DNA of 64,000 nt. It comes from Bosea sp. OAE506. GTDB taxonomy: Bacteria > Pseudomonadota > Alphaproteobacteria > Rhizobiales > Beijerinckiaceae. Shown here piece by piece: positions 34,927-43,644 of this stretch. The stretch spans positions 4,155,001-4,219,000 of the forward strand of contig NZ_JBEPOB010000001.1 of assembly GCF_040546595.1 (NCBI RefSeq), in the 5' to 3' direction. Within the stretch, counting starts at the first letter, position 1; each line of letters starts with the position of its first letter. The notes beneath the pieces are model-generated. The model had not been told where the DNA came from. It saw only the letters and a program-made list of their open reading frames with translations, and searched no databases. Both the position numbers and the translations under genes were made by a program.

Positions 34927-35903
34927 GCGGCAACCTCCCCGGGCGCGCATCGCAGCAGCGGGCGGGCCGCGACGTTCCAGATGGTTTCGTGGGACGTGCC
35001 ATCGGTGATGGCGATCTCGGAGCCCGTCGTGACCGTGCCGATATCGGCGGCCGCGATGCCGCGCGCGGCGAACCGGCCGGTGACGGCCGCGACATCGGCA
35101 GGCGCAACGGCGAGCAGGTAGCCGAAGCTCGGAAAGGTCAGCAGCCACCGATCCAGCGGCACGCCGTCGGGGCCCGGGATCTCACGGATATCAATCTCGA
35201 TGCCGACGCCGGAGCATTCGGCCAGCATGGCGGCCGTGCCGACGATGCCGCCCTGGCTGATATCCTTGGCGGCCCGGCTCAGGCCGGCCTCGGCGATGGC
35301 GGGCAGCAGCTCGAGGTCGCCGCGCAGGCGCGTCGCGGGCGCCTGCGTCGCGGCTTCCCAGTTCGAGAAGGGCTCGCGATAGCGCCCGCGCAGGTCGATG
35401 GCCACCACGAGCCTGTCGCCGGGCCTGGCGTCGAAGCTCGTCAGCAGCGCTTTGGCACGACCGAGCACGGCGACCGAAAGCTGGCCGCGATCCGTGCGCA
35501 GGTTGCTGTGTCCGCCGACGATCGGCACGCCATAGGCCTGCGATGCGGCCCGCAGACCCTCGAGCACCGGCCGGGCGTTCTCTGCCCCGTCGGCCCAGAG
35601 CGCATCGACGATCGCGGTCGGGCGGCCGCCCATCGCGGCGATGTCGGAGAGGTTGACCATCACGCCGCACCAGCCGGCGAACCAGGGGTCGCCGGCGACG
35701 AACTCGTTCATAAAGCCTTCGATCGCCAGGAGCAGATGGCCCTCGCCATCGGGGATCGCAGCGCAGTCGTCGCCCACCGGGACCGCCGATGAACCCGACA
35801 GACCGAGCCCGCTGGCGACGAGGCCGATATCCTCCTTGGCACCGAAACTGCGGCTGGCCCGAAGCGTGGCGGCAAGCGTCGACAGGGAGGAGATGCTCGT
35901 CAT
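34923..35903 (-). CDS. Sll0787/MSMEG_0566 family AIR synthase-like protein
   Basis: A 326-residue protein with the PurM/ThiL/SelD fold. The ATP and metal part includes PVGDDCAAIPDGEGHLLLAIEG and WCGVMVNLSDIAAMGGRP; GHSNLRTDRGQLSVAVLG and AAKDISQGGIVGT are also conserved. Relatives phosphorylate or cyclise substrates with ATP. It is the Nit1C member corresponding to cyanobacterial Sll0787. Start 35903 overlaps the stop of the acetyltransferase gene (TGATG). Confidence 0.88.
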   Translation of the reverse strand: MTSISSLSTLAATLRASRSFGAKEDIGLVASGLGLSGSSAVPVGDDCAAIPDGEGHLLLAIEGFMNEFVAGDPWFAGWCGVMVNLSDIAAMGGRPTAIVDALWADGAENARPVLEGLRAASQAYGVPIVGGHSNLRTDRGQLSVAVLGRAKALLTSFDARPGDRLVVAIDLRGRYREPFSNWEAATQAPATRLRGDLELLPAIAEAGLSRAAKDISQGGIVGTAAMLAECSGVGIEIDIREIPGPDGVPLDRWLLTFPSFGYLLAVAPADVAAVTGRFAARGIAAADIGTVTTGSEIAITDGTSHETIWNVAARPLLRCAPGEVAA

Positions 35904-36445
35904 CACGCGGCCTTCCGCGCCGGCAGCGCCTGGAAGCCGATCTCGGGTGTAAAACAGGGCGGATAATGCGCCAGATCGGCCTGCATGCGCAGATGCGGGT
36001 GCCCGTGCAGATCGACCGGCTCCAGCACATCCCAGTGCAGCTTCTGGAACAGCAGCCCGTTCTGGCTCTGGACATGAGCGAGGAAGGTCTGCGCCCCCAG
36101 CGCATGGGCGGACGACACGGCCAGCCGGATCAGCGTTGCCCCCAGCGCGCCGACGCGACGGTGGCCGGCCTCGACCGCCAGCCGCGAGCCCCACCACAAT
36201 CCAGGTTCGGCCTGATGGATGCGCACGGTACCGACCACGTCGTCGGCCGCCACGCCCCAGAGCGAGATCGCCACGAGCAGGATCGCATGGTCGTCGATCG
36301 CGTCACGGTCATCGCCCGAGAACAGGCCCTGCTCTTCGCAGAACACCCTGCGCCTGAGCCTGGCTGCGCCCTCGCGCTCCCAGGCTTCGGTCGCGAACTT
36401 GATCCGGTACTCGCTCGGCAGAAACGGGGCAAAGGGCTCGAACAT
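35903..36445 (-). CDS. MSMEG_0567/Sll0786 family N-acetyltransferase
   Basis: A 180-residue GNAT-fold protein. The acetyl-CoA region is SRLAVEAGHRRVGALGATLIR, in which the usual (Q/R)xxGxG loop is replaced by RRVGALG. A conserved cysteine-containing start (RRVFCEEQGLF) is typical of this nitrogen-starvation family. ATG 36445 overlaps the radical SAM stop. The acyl acceptor is unknown. Confidence 0.88.
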   Translation of the reverse strand: MFEPFAPFLPSEYRIKFATEAWEREGAARLRRRVFCEEQGLFSGDDRDAIDDHAILLVAISLWGVAADDVVGTVRIHQAEPGLWWGSRLAVEAGHRRVGALGATLIRLAVSSAHALGAQTFLAHVQSQNGLLFQKLHWDVLEPVDLHGHPHLRMQADLAHYPPCFTPEIGFQALPARKAA

Positions 36446-37587
36446 CACGCGCAACCTCCCTGCCGAAGGGCCTGGCCGCGCTCATAGGTCGAGAGCGCCG
36501 AGCAGGCGCCGCATTTGGCGCAGCCGGCCTTGACGTCGATCGCCTTCAGGCCGCTCGAAACCAGCATCCCGGCCAGCGGCCCCAGGATCGAATGCATGAA
36601 GGCGGCCGGCGGCGTCGCATGGCTTTCGAGCGGCGTTCCGGAGATGGGGACGAAGGGCACGACGAAGGGATAGACGCCGATCGCCACCAGCCGCTGCGCG
36701 ATGTCGAGGATCGCCTCGCGCGTGTCGCCGAGCCCGGCCAGGATATAGGTCGAGACCTGGCCTCGCCCGAATACCGGCACAGCCGCCTCGAAGGCCGTGA
36801 AGTACCGCTCCAGCGGGACCTCGGCCTTGCCCGGCATCAGCCGCCTGCGCAGCTCCGGCATGACGAGTTCGAGATGCATGCCCAGCGCATCGACGCCGGC
36901 CTCGCGCATGCGGCCGAACCAGGCATCGTCATCGGGCGGCTCGCACTGGGCCTGGATCGGCAGCGGCACGGCCGCCTTGATCGCCCGGGCGCTCTCGGTG
37001 AGGATCGCAGCGCCACGATCCTTGGTGGACGGCGTTCCCGTCGTCATGACCATGTGCCTGACGCCGTCGAGCTCGACGGCGGCCTTGGCGACTTCGGCGA
37101 GCTGGGCCGGTGTCTTGCGCTCGACGGTGCGGCCTGCCGCGAGCGACTGGCCGATGGCGCAGAACTGGCAGGTCTTGGTCCGGCTCTGGTAGCGGATGCA
37201 GGTCTGCAGCACGGTGGTCGCCAGCACATCCCGCCCATGCAGAACGGCGATCTTGGAATAGGGCACGCCGTCGGCGGTCTTCAGCCCGTAGAAGCGCGGC
37301 TGCAAGGGAAACGACACCTCGCCGAGCACAAGTCCCTCGCGGGTGATCCGGCTTTTTCCGAAGGCGTCGGGCTGCTCGACCAGATAGGGGCTGTCGAAGG
37401 AGGGCGCCGTATGGACCGGCACCATCACCGTCATGCCGTCGATGGTCATCGCCTTGTGGTCGGAGGGCCCTGCCCCGCCGCGCCGGCTTTCGGCGCCGGC
37501 CTTGGGATCAACCAGCCGCACCCCGAAGGATTGCAACTCGTTGATCAGGTGCTCCGTCGGCATGGCTTGGGGCATCGACTGCTCCAT
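36445..37587 (-). CDS. MSMEG_0568 family radical SAM protein
   Basis: A 380-residue radical SAM enzyme. The cluster cysteines are C130, C140 and C143 in [19 protein letters not shown], a CX9CX2C spacing instead of the canonical CX3CX2C. A second set, C356/C359/C362 ([10 protein letters not shown]), could hold an auxiliary cluster. Segments [12 protein letters not shown] and IQAQCEPP fit the biotin-synthase-like barrel. AGGAG lies 8 nt before ATG 37587. The start overlaps the nitrilase 3' end by 80 bp; an in-frame ATG at 37563 is possible. Confidence 0.88.
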   Translation of the reverse strand: MEQSMPQAMPTEHLINELQSFGVRLVDPKAGAESRRGGAGPSDHKAMTIDGMTVMVPVHTAPSFDSPYLVEQPDAFGKSRITREGLVLGEVSFPLQPRFYGLKTADGVPYSKIAVLHGRDVLATTVLQTCIRYQSRTKTCQFCAIGQSLAAGRTVERKTPAQLAEVAKAAVELDGVRHMVMTTGTPSTKDRGAAILTESARAIKAAVPLPIQAQCEPPDDDAWFGRMREAGVDALGMHLELVMPELRRRLMPGKAEVPLERYFTAFEAAVPVFGRGQVSTYILAGLGDTREAILDIAQRLVAIGVYPFVVPFVPISGTPLESHATPPAAFMHSILGPLAGMLVSSGLKAIDVKAGCAKCGACSALSTYERGQALRQGGCA

Positions 37588-38557
37588 CGGGGCTGCTCCT
37601 GTCGAAGGATGAGACGGGGAATGCGGCGTGGGTGCGCATCGGCTCGGCCGGGCGGTTGTCGAGCATCAGGCTGAGCAGTTCGGGCCTGGCGTAATGCCCG
37701 ACGGAATCCATCATCCGCTTACGCTTGACGATGAGGCTCATGTCGAGATCGGCGATGAGAATGCCCTCGCCTTCGGTGAGCGGTGGCACCAGATGGCGCC
37801 CTTCCGGCGAGACGATCGCGGTCATGCAGCCGCCGCGAAGACCTTTGCGCAGCCCCTCTTCGGGCGAGATGCGGGCGATCTGGTCCTCGGTCAGCCAGCC
37901 CGTCGCGTTGACGACGAAGCAGCCGCTCTCCAGCGCGTGGTGGCGGATCGTGACCTCGATCTGCTCGGCGAAGATCGGCCCGACCAGCGAGCCCGGGAAC
38001 TGGGCGACGTGGATCTCCTCGTGCTGCGCCATCAGGGCGTAGCGGGCGAGCGGATTGTAGTGCTCCCAGCAGGCGAGCGCGCCGACGCGTCCCACCGCCG
38101 TGTCGACAACCTTGAGCCCGGCTCCGTCGCCCTGGCCCCAGATCATGCGTTCATGGAAGGTCGGCGTGATCTTGCGACGCTTGAGCAGGATTTCCCCGGT
38201 CGCGTCGAAGATGATCTGGGCGTTGTAGAGCGAGCCGTGATCGCGCTCGTTGACGCCGAGAACGACGACGATGCCGTGCCGGCGCGCGGCGGCGGCGACG
38301 GCCTCCGTGACCGGCCCGGGCACGGTGACGGCATTGTCATAGAGTCTGACATGCTCCCCGCCGGTCATGACCGGCGGGTGCACGAAGGAGAAGTACGGGT
38401 ACCAGGGCACGAAGGTCTCGGGGAAGACCGCGAGCTTCGCCCCCTTGGCGGCGGCATCGCCTATGGCGTTGAGCACTCGCTCCAGCGTGCCCGACCCGCT
38501 CTCGAGATCGGGCGCGATCTGGATGGCGGCGACGCGGATCATGGGGCCCTGCGCCAT
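37508..38557 (-). CDS. Nitrilase, Nit6803 / Nit1C type
   Basis: A 349-residue carbon-nitrogen hydrolase. The Glu-Lys-Cys triad is visible in [22 protein letters not shown] and [14 protein letters not shown], the last being the nitrilase signature. It resembles the structurally known Synechocystis Nit6803 and is the namesake gene of the Nit1C cluster, which has been linked to use of cyanide or nitriles as a nitrogen source. The C-terminal 25 residues are low in conservation and run into the next gene. GAGG lies 8 nt before ATG 38557. Confidence 0.93.
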   Translation of the reverse strand: MAQGPMIRVAAIQIAPDLESGSGTLERVLNAIGDAAAKGAKLAVFPETFVPWYPYFSFVHPPVMTGGEHVRLYDNAVTVPGPVTEAVAAAARRHGIVVVLGVNERDHGSLYNAQIIFDATGEILLKRRKITPTFHERMIWGQGDGAGLKVVDTAVGRVGALACWEHYNPLARYALMAQHEEIHVAQFPGSLVGPIFAEQIEVTIRHHALESGCFVVNATGWLTEDQIARISPEEGLRKGLRGGCMTAIVSPEGRHLVPPLTEGEGILIADLDMSLIVKRKRMMDSVGHYARPELLSLMLDNRPAEPMRTHAAFPVSSFDRSSPDGAVDAPSHADGAPDQRVAILRGAAG

Positions 38558-38567
38558 CGCGATGACC

Positions 38568-39050
38568 TCAGAGCGTCCAGGTGTTGAGAATGAAAGCGTT
38601 GTCGCGCCGGTGCAGGAGGACGCAGTCGAGCACGTCGAGCGGGCTGATCGGCTTGATGCCGGGGATCAGCGAGCCCTCGCCATGGCCGTAGAGCATCTGC
38701 AGCGCGAAGCGGCAGCAATAGACCTTGCCGCCCTCGGCCATGAACTTCTCGATCTGGTTGCCGAAGTTCTGCGCGCCCGGAAAGGGCTCGTCGCCGAGCT
38801 TGGGGAAGCCGCGCAGGATGCCGAGCGTAACGCCGGGGCCATAGAGCAGGATCGAAGTCTCGAAGCCCTTCCGCTGGAGCCGCAGGGCCTGCAGCAGGTT
38901 GACGAGACCGATCGAGCCTTCGAAGGCGACGGTGTGGAAGGTGATCAGGGCCTTCTCGCCCGGTTGGGCTTTGACGTCCTCGAAGACCTTCTCTTCGTAG
39001 TCGACCAGGAAATCGCCCTTCTTGTTGGCTTCCTTCGTGACGGCTGGCAT
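38568..39050 (-). CDS. MSMEG_0572/Sll0783 family nitrogen starvation response protein
   Basis: A 160-residue DsrE-like protein. Conserved segments are [39 protein letters not shown] and [17 protein letters not shown], with a CC pair. It matches the Sll0783 family, strongly induced by nitrogen starvation in cyanobacteria. It is the first gene of the Nit1C cluster, with GAGGTGA just before the ATG, and lies behind a sigma-54 promoter candidate. Confidence 0.9.
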   Translation of the reverse strand: MPAVTKEANKKGDFLVDYEEKVFEDVKAQPGEKALITFHTVAFEGSIGLVNLLQALRLQRKGFETSILLYGPGVTLGILRGFPKLGDEPFPGAQNFGNQIEKFMAEGGKVYCCRFALQMLYGHGEGSLIPGIKPISPLDVLDCVLLHRRDNAFILNTWTL

Positions 39051-39103
39051 CGCTCACCTCGTTTCTGGCGACCGCCTCGGAGCGGCGGGCTGCGAACCGG
39101 TAT

Positions 39104-39121
39104 CTGCAACCCGCATGCCAG
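39104..39121 (-). promoter_or_regulatory. Sigma-54 promoter for the Nit1C cluster
   Basis: On the minus strand the sequence reads CTGGCATGCGGGTTGCAG. This fits the -24/-12 consensus (TGGCAC-N5-TTGCW) with GG and GC separated by exactly 10 bp; only the C-to-T in TGGCAT departs. It points towards the cluster, with the expected start near 39093 and about 45 nt of leader before the ATG at 39050. A promoter for nitrogen-limited expression suits the gene families behind it. Confidence 0.7.
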
Positions 39122-39300
39122 ATTGATGGTCCCGATGAGGCGCCTGTAAAACGTTTTGAATGCAGTCAATAATGCGATCACTCGACGAGGACCGCGAATA
39201 AATACCTGCTTGATATATGATCGCGCGCAACAAAATTCGACAAACGATTAAATTGGGGCGCCCTCAGAGCATCGCGACGCCGTTTTCCCCGACAAAGCAA

Positions 39301-39353
39301 ATTGCGTGACAGGATGGAATGCTACAATGTACAGTCAATCTTGATTGCGTCAC
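39301..39353. promoter_or_regulatory. Repeats upstream of the MocR-type gene
   Basis: ATTGCGTGAC (39301-39310) and ATTGCGTCAC (39344-39353) form a direct repeat with one mismatch, 43 bp apart (about four helical turns). The palindrome CAATCTTGATTG lies at 39336-39347. MocR-type regulators often bind direct repeats in divergent promoters, so this may be the site of the adjacent regulator. The rest of the 319-bp intergenic stretch (39051-39369) is AT-rich promoter DNA. Confidence 0.4.
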
Positions 39354-39369
39354 GCGAGACCCGAAAACG

Positions 39370-40752
39370 ATGCTGGCCTGGACACCCGACCTCTCGCTGA
39401 GCGACCTGCCGCGCTACCTCGCCATCGCCGATGCCATCGCACTGGATGTGCGGGCGGGGCGACTGGCGGTGGGGGATCGATTGCCGCCGCAGCGCAAGCT
39501 CGCCCAGCGTCTGGCCGTGGATTTCACGACTGTGGCCCGCGGCTATGTCGAGGCCCAGAAGCGCGGCCTCGTCGAATCCCGCGTCGGCCAGGGCACCTTC
39601 ATCAGCCTGCCGCGCCCGCGTTCGGCGCCCGGGCGGACTCATGTGCCCTCGCCCGTCGACCTGTCGATGAACCTGCCGCCCGAGCCTGATGATCCCGATC
39701 TGCTGGGGCGGATGAGCGCGGGGCTGGCGGAGGTGGGGCGCGACCTCGTGGGCCTGCTGCGCTATCAGGGCTTCGGCGGCGCGCAGGCCGACAAGGATGC
39801 GGCCTCGAACTGGCTGGGGCGGCGCGCTCTGGTGCCCAGCCACGACCGGCTCCTGGTGACGCCGGGCGCTCATCCTGCGCTGCTCGGCATCTTCGGGCTT
39901 CTCGCCAGGCCGGGCGACACCATCCTGTGCGAGGCGGTGACCTATCCGGGCTGCCGCTCGATCGCGGCACAGCTCGGCCTGAATCTCGTCGGCCTCGAGA
40001 TGGACGAGGACGGCGTGACGCCCGATGCTCTCGCCGAGGCCTGCCGGCGCCATGCGCCCAAGGCGCTCTATCTCAACCCCACCCTGCACAACCCCACCAC
40101 GCTGACGATATCCGAACCCCGCCGCGAGGCACTGGCCTCCGTCGCGCGCCGCCACCGCCTGCCGATCGTCGAGGACGACGCCTATGGCTTCATTCCGGCC
40201 CACGGACCGGCTCCGTTCGCCGCGATCGCCCCAGATCTGACCTGGCACATCGCAGGGCTGGCGAAATGCATCGGAGCGGGCCTGCGCGCGGCTTATGTCG
40301 TCGCACCGGAGGCGAAGCAGGCCTGGCCCTTCGCGGCTGCAATGCGCGCGGCCAACATCATGGCTTCGCCGCTGACGGTGGCGCTGGCGACGCGCTGGAT
40401 CGAGGACGGCACGGCGGACGCGATCCTGCGCTTCATCCGCCAGGAAGCGATCGCGCGACAGCAGTTGGCTGCCGAGATCCTGCCTCCCAACAGCTTCAAG
40501 GCCGATCCGCTGGCCTTCAATCTCTGGGTGCCGCTGCCCGAAGCCTGGACGCGTTCGTCCTTCATCGGCCATATGCGCGCGACGGGCCTCGGCATCGTCG
40601 CCAGCGACGCCTTCACCGTCGAAGGGGCGCCACCCGAGTCCGTGCGGATCTGTCTGGGCGGCCCGCTGCCGCGCGAGCGGCTGCGCAGTGCGCTCGAGTT
40701 CATGGCCCATACGCTGGACGGGACACCCGCCGCGACGTCGACCTTCCTCTAG
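39370..40752 (+). CDS. MocR-type regulator (GntR HTH plus class I aminotransferase)
   Basis: A 460-residue fusion. Residues 1-75 are a GntR winged helix (GDRLPPQRKLAQRLAVDFTT, then RGLVESRVGQGTFI); residues about 110-450 are a fold-type I aminotransferase-like domain with LYLNPTLHNPTT, VEDDAYGF and the PLP Lys in IAGLAKCIGAGLRAAYV. Such proteins are usually regulators rather than transaminases. It is divergent from the Nit1C cluster and may control it. ATG 39370 starts the domain; a frame from 39319 is also open. Confidence 0.88.
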   Translation: MLAWTPDLSLSDLPRYLAIADAIALDVRAGRLAVGDRLPPQRKLAQRLAVDFTTVARGYVEAQKRGLVESRVGQGTFISLPRPRSAPGRTHVPSPVDLSMNLPPEPDDPDLLGRMSAGLAEVGRDLVGLLRYQGFGGAQADKDAASNWLGRRALVPSHDRLLVTPGAHPALLGIFGLLARPGDTILCEAVTYPGCRSIAAQLGLNLVGLEMDEDGVTPDALAEACRRHAPKALYLNPTLHNPTTLTISEPRREALASVARRHRLPIVEDDAYGFIPAHGPAPFAAIAPDLTWHIAGLAKCIGAGLRAAYVVAPEAKQAWPFAAAMRAANIMASPLTVALATRWIEDGTADAILRFIRQEAIARQQLAAEILPPNSFKADPLAFNLWVPLPEAWTRSSFIGHMRATGLGIVASDAFTVEGAPPESVRICLGGPLPRERLRSALEFMAHTLDGTPAATSTFL

Positions 40753-40815
40753 AAGAGGCCCTGTCGACTGACGCGGGGGCCTGCGGGCGCCGGAGCCTGG
40801 CCTTGGCCGCAGGCG

Positions 40816-42045
40816 CTAGGCGGCCACCGATGACAGCTCCGAGACGGCGACGTCGATCGGCACGGGCCGACCGAGCCAGTAGCCCTGGCCCTTGCTGACG
40901 CCCAGCAGCTTCAGGGTCTGCAATTCGGCATCGCGCTCGATCCCCTCGGCCAGAATCTGGCAGCCCGTCTCGCGCGCATAGAAGATCAGCGCACTGGCGA
41001 GCGCCCGCCGGGCCGGATCGCCATCCACATTCCGCGTGAGGGACATGTCGAGCTTGATGATGTCGGGCTTCAGGCGAACGATGTGCTGCAGGCCCGAATA
41101 ACCGGCCCCCGCATCATCGACCGCGAGGCGGACGCCCTGACTGCGAAGCCCGTCGAGCTTGGCCAGCAGACCTTCATAGTCCTGCACCAAGCCATGCTCC
41201 GTCACCTCGATCACGAGACGATGCGGGTCCAGCCGGCTGACGACGTCGCCGAATTCCGGCGCCATCACCGCATCGGCGGAGGCATTGATCGTCAGGTAGA
41301 TATGGTCCGGCAAACGCCCGGCATGATCGAGAGCGGCCTCGATCGCCGCCAGTTCCAGCGGTACGCCAAGGCCGAGCTCGGCGGCTTCAGCAAACCATTT
41401 GTCGGGCGAGCGCCGGGGCTCCTGGGAGAAGCGCGCCAGGCACTCGAAGCCGACGGCACGATCGCTGGCGAAATCCCAGATCGGCTGGACATGGATGTCG
41501 AAGGCGCGATCGTCGATGATCTGGGCGATCTGGGCCTGCCTTGCATCGCGATCGCGGCTGCTGCGCCGATCCTCATCGATATGCTGGGCCGTGATGTCCG
41601 CGAAGGCGCGCATGACCTGCAGATCGCGCCCGTTGAGCGAATGGTTGGCATGCGGACTCAGGCAACAGAACATGCCGAAGACGGACCCGTCCGACAGCGT
41701 CAGGGGCACGCTGACATGGGCGCCGATGGGGACAGCCTGGGTGATCGGCATGGCCGCGGCAAAGGGAATGGCCGAGGTATCGGGGATCAACTCCGGCAAA
41801 CGGCCCGCGAGGATGTGGCGGCAGTAAACATCGTCGAGCGAGCGCGAGTCACCCGGCTTGATCAGCGCTTCCAGGCCGGGGGCATCGACGACCCTGAAGA
41901 CCGATTCATTGCGCACGAACTCCGACACATAGGCGACCTCCATGCCCAAGTGCTGGCGCACCGACTGAAGCACTCGGTCGATCATGAACCCGTCGGAACG
42001 GCCTGCGGTTTCAGCGCCGTTTGCGAGGCAGGCAAGGATCGACAT
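40816..42045 (-). CDS. GAF-EAL cyclic-di-GMP phosphodiesterase
   Basis: A 409-residue signalling protein with an N-terminal GAF sensor (about 20-160, including YVSEFV and SVPLTLSDGSVFGMFCCLS) and a C-terminal EAL domain (about 175-405). The EAL signature reads ECLAR, and loop 6 reads DDAGAGYSG instead of DDFGTG, but the metal and catalytic residues in TINASAD, EVTEHG, IKLDMS and AEGIE are present, so c-di-GMP hydrolysis is likely. AAGGA precedes ATG 42045; a GTG at 42081 is a weaker start. No GGDEF partner adjoins it. Confidence 0.88.
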   Translation of the reverse strand: MSILACLANGAETAGRSDGFMIDRVLQSVRQHLGMEVAYVSEFVRNESVFRVVDAPGLEALIKPGDSRSLDDVYCRHILAGRLPELIPDTSAIPFAAAMPITQAVPIGAHVSVPLTLSDGSVFGMFCCLSPHANHSLNGRDLQVMRAFADITAQHIDEDRRSSRDRDARQAQIAQIIDDRAFDIHVQPIWDFASDRAVGFECLARFSQEPRRSPDKWFAEAAELGLGVPLELAAIEAALDHAGRLPDHIYLTINASADAVMAPEFGDVVSRLDPHRLVIEVTEHGLVQDYEGLLAKLDGLRSQGVRLAVDDAGAGYSGLQHIVRLKPDIIKLDMSLTRNVDGDPARRALASALIFYARETGCQILAEGIERDAELQTLKLLGVSKGQGYWLGRPVPIDVAVSELSSVAA

Positions 42046-42190
42046 CGATACGTCCTTCGTCGGCAAGATCGTGTTCGTCACCTTTACTGTGCAGCGAGGC
42101 TACCTAAGGTTACGTAAAGGCGTGCGTATGGTTGCCGGCCCTTCGTGCCGATCATCTCGACCAGCGCGTCTGGGCGGGAACGAAGACACC

Positions 42191-42218
42191 CCGCGCCGCG
42201 CCGCTCGACGCGGCGCGG
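42191..42218 (-). terminator. GC-rich hairpin after the catalase-like gene
   Basis: CCGCGCCGCG (42191-42200) pairs with CGCGGCGCGG (42209-42218) around an 8-nt loop, 56 bp downstream of the catalase-family stop codon. There is no U-run, so it may work as a pause or Rho-assisted end. Confidence 0.5.
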
Positions 42219-42273
42219 CAACAGAGATCCTCACGCGGCCCGCATGGGCCATCGGCAGCGGGTGAGGCCAGCC

Positions 42274-43266
42274 TCAATGCCGCTGGGTGATCGAGATCGC
42301 ATAGGCGGGCGCCCGTTCGGCGAAGAGCGGGTCGTCGGTGGGACCCGCCACGCCCTCCGCCAGTCTGGTCGGGTCGAAGATCTCGCGATCGCAGATCTCG
42401 TTGTCCGCCAGGCCGGTCACGGTGAGTTCGGCCAGCTTGACGCTGCGCCGCGTCTCCTCATCCGGCCAAGTCTGCGTCGCCGGGATGGCGGCTTCGCCGG
42501 CCGAGCCAAGAATGGCCAGAACCTCGAAACCGGCCGGCTTTTTCTCCGCCAGGCGCGCCTTCAGCTCATCGACGAGGAAGTCGGCCGGCTTCCCCTTGGC
42601 TTCCTCGTCGCTCAGGCCGACTTCGCCGCCCTTGGGCGACAGCTTGAACTTCACGATCTGCGTCGCGCCCTGTGCATTGGTTAGCGTGTAGGGGTGGATC
42701 GCCCAGTAGCTGACACCGACCCACGAGGCCGGGACGGGCCGGCCCGCCAGGAACCGACCCTGGTTCGCAGTCTCGGGATTGGCGTCGGAGAAGGCCTTGA
42801 TCTTCGCCGCATCGGGCTTGCCGTCGGCGCCGGGCAGCCTCGCCTGGAGGAAGGCGAGCATCTGGTCCGGAGACTTCACGAAATTCACCGGAGCGTTGAC
42901 CATCACGAACTCGGTCTGACCGGGGCCGTTGGGATCGATCCGCAGTGCCATGCCGCGATTCACAGTCCTGGTCGCATCCGGGACCTTGGCGTTGCCGCTT
43001 CCGACCGAGAACCGCACCACGGCGGCCCGCTCGCCCGCAAAGGCGGGCGATTTCGACAGCTGCCGGGCTTCCGCGCTCGGTATGAAGCGGGCGGTGAAGC
43101 ATTGCCCCTTGGCACCGCTCGGCCGGGTCGACTGCTTGCCGGACAAGGTCCGCATGGTTTCGACGATGGTTTCCGTCGTCGCATTCTGGGCGAGCGACGG
43201 GGACGCCTGGGCGAACGCGCAGATGGCCCCGACGCAGGTGGTGCGGAGCAGGATGGCAAGGGTCAT
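42274..43266 (-). CDS. Small catalase-family peroxidase (SrpA-like), atypical active site
   Basis: A 330-residue exported haem peroxidase of the small-catalase group. Residues 1-27 form a signal peptide (ending SPSLAQ). The core has VVRFSVGSGNAKVPDA, RGMALRIDPNG and MVNAPVNFVKSPDQML, and the C-terminus has the group's FDPTRLAEGV and AYAIS, holding the probable haem-ligating Tyr. Where relatives show HAKG, this protein reads SGAKG (G51), so the distal His is apparently missing. It may be a weak peroxidase or a haem-binding relic of catalase function. Confidence 0.83.
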   Translation of the reverse strand: MTLAILLRTTCVGAICAFAQASPSLAQNATTETIVETMRTLSGKQSTRPSGAKGQCFTARFIPSAEARQLSKSPAFAGERAAVVRFSVGSGNAKVPDATRTVNRGMALRIDPNGPGQTEFVMVNAPVNFVKSPDQMLAFLQARLPGADGKPDAAKIKAFSDANPETANQGRFLAGRPVPASWVGVSYWAIHPYTLTNAQGATQIVKFKLSPKGGEVGLSDEEAKGKPADFLVDELKARLAEKKPAGFEVLAILGSAGEAAIPATQTWPDEETRRSVKLAELTVTGLADNEICDREIFDPTRLAEGVAGPTDDPLFAERAPAYAISITQRH

Positions 43267-43644
43267 TTCGTCCTCATCAAGGTTCGCGGAGTCGGAAGGT
43301 GAAGCGAGAGGCGGCGCATGGGTGGTGTGGCCATCCCCTTGAGGATGCTGAGCGCCCCGCGGCCGGTCGGGTGATGTCGGCTGTGTCCATCCGCTGCGAC
43401 ACCCAGCCACTTCGCCGGGCTATCGGATCGGTCTGGGCTGATCGACATCATGGGCAGCTCCTCACGGCGCGCCGAAAGCGCATGCCGTCACGAATTTCGG
43501 AGCCTGGCGATCAACCGTTCTTCAACTCGCTTCACGGCTGCGTGTTGGCGTGACGCATGACGGCAAACGCAAGCGCCGGCCCTTGGCAAGGGGCCGGCGC
43601 TTGTCGTTGGTCCTGTGGCTGAGGCAGGCGCCTCAATCGCGCCT
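43267..43644. other. Intergenic stretch, only a terminator recognised
   Basis: About 380 bp between the catalase-like gene and the TIM-barrel/cupin gene, both on the minus strand. Apart from the hairpin at 43571-43602 I see no gene or clear regulatory site. The catalase-like promoter should lie in its left part. Confidence 0.55.
43571..43602 (-). terminator. Hairpin terminator of the sugar-acid operon
   Basis: AAGCGCCGGCCC (43571-43582) pairs with GGGCCGGCGCTT (43591-43602) in a 12-bp perfect stem around TTGGCAAG. It lies 43 bp after the stop of the TIM-barrel/cupin gene, with a short GCGTTTGCC run after it on the minus strand. Confidence 0.7.
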
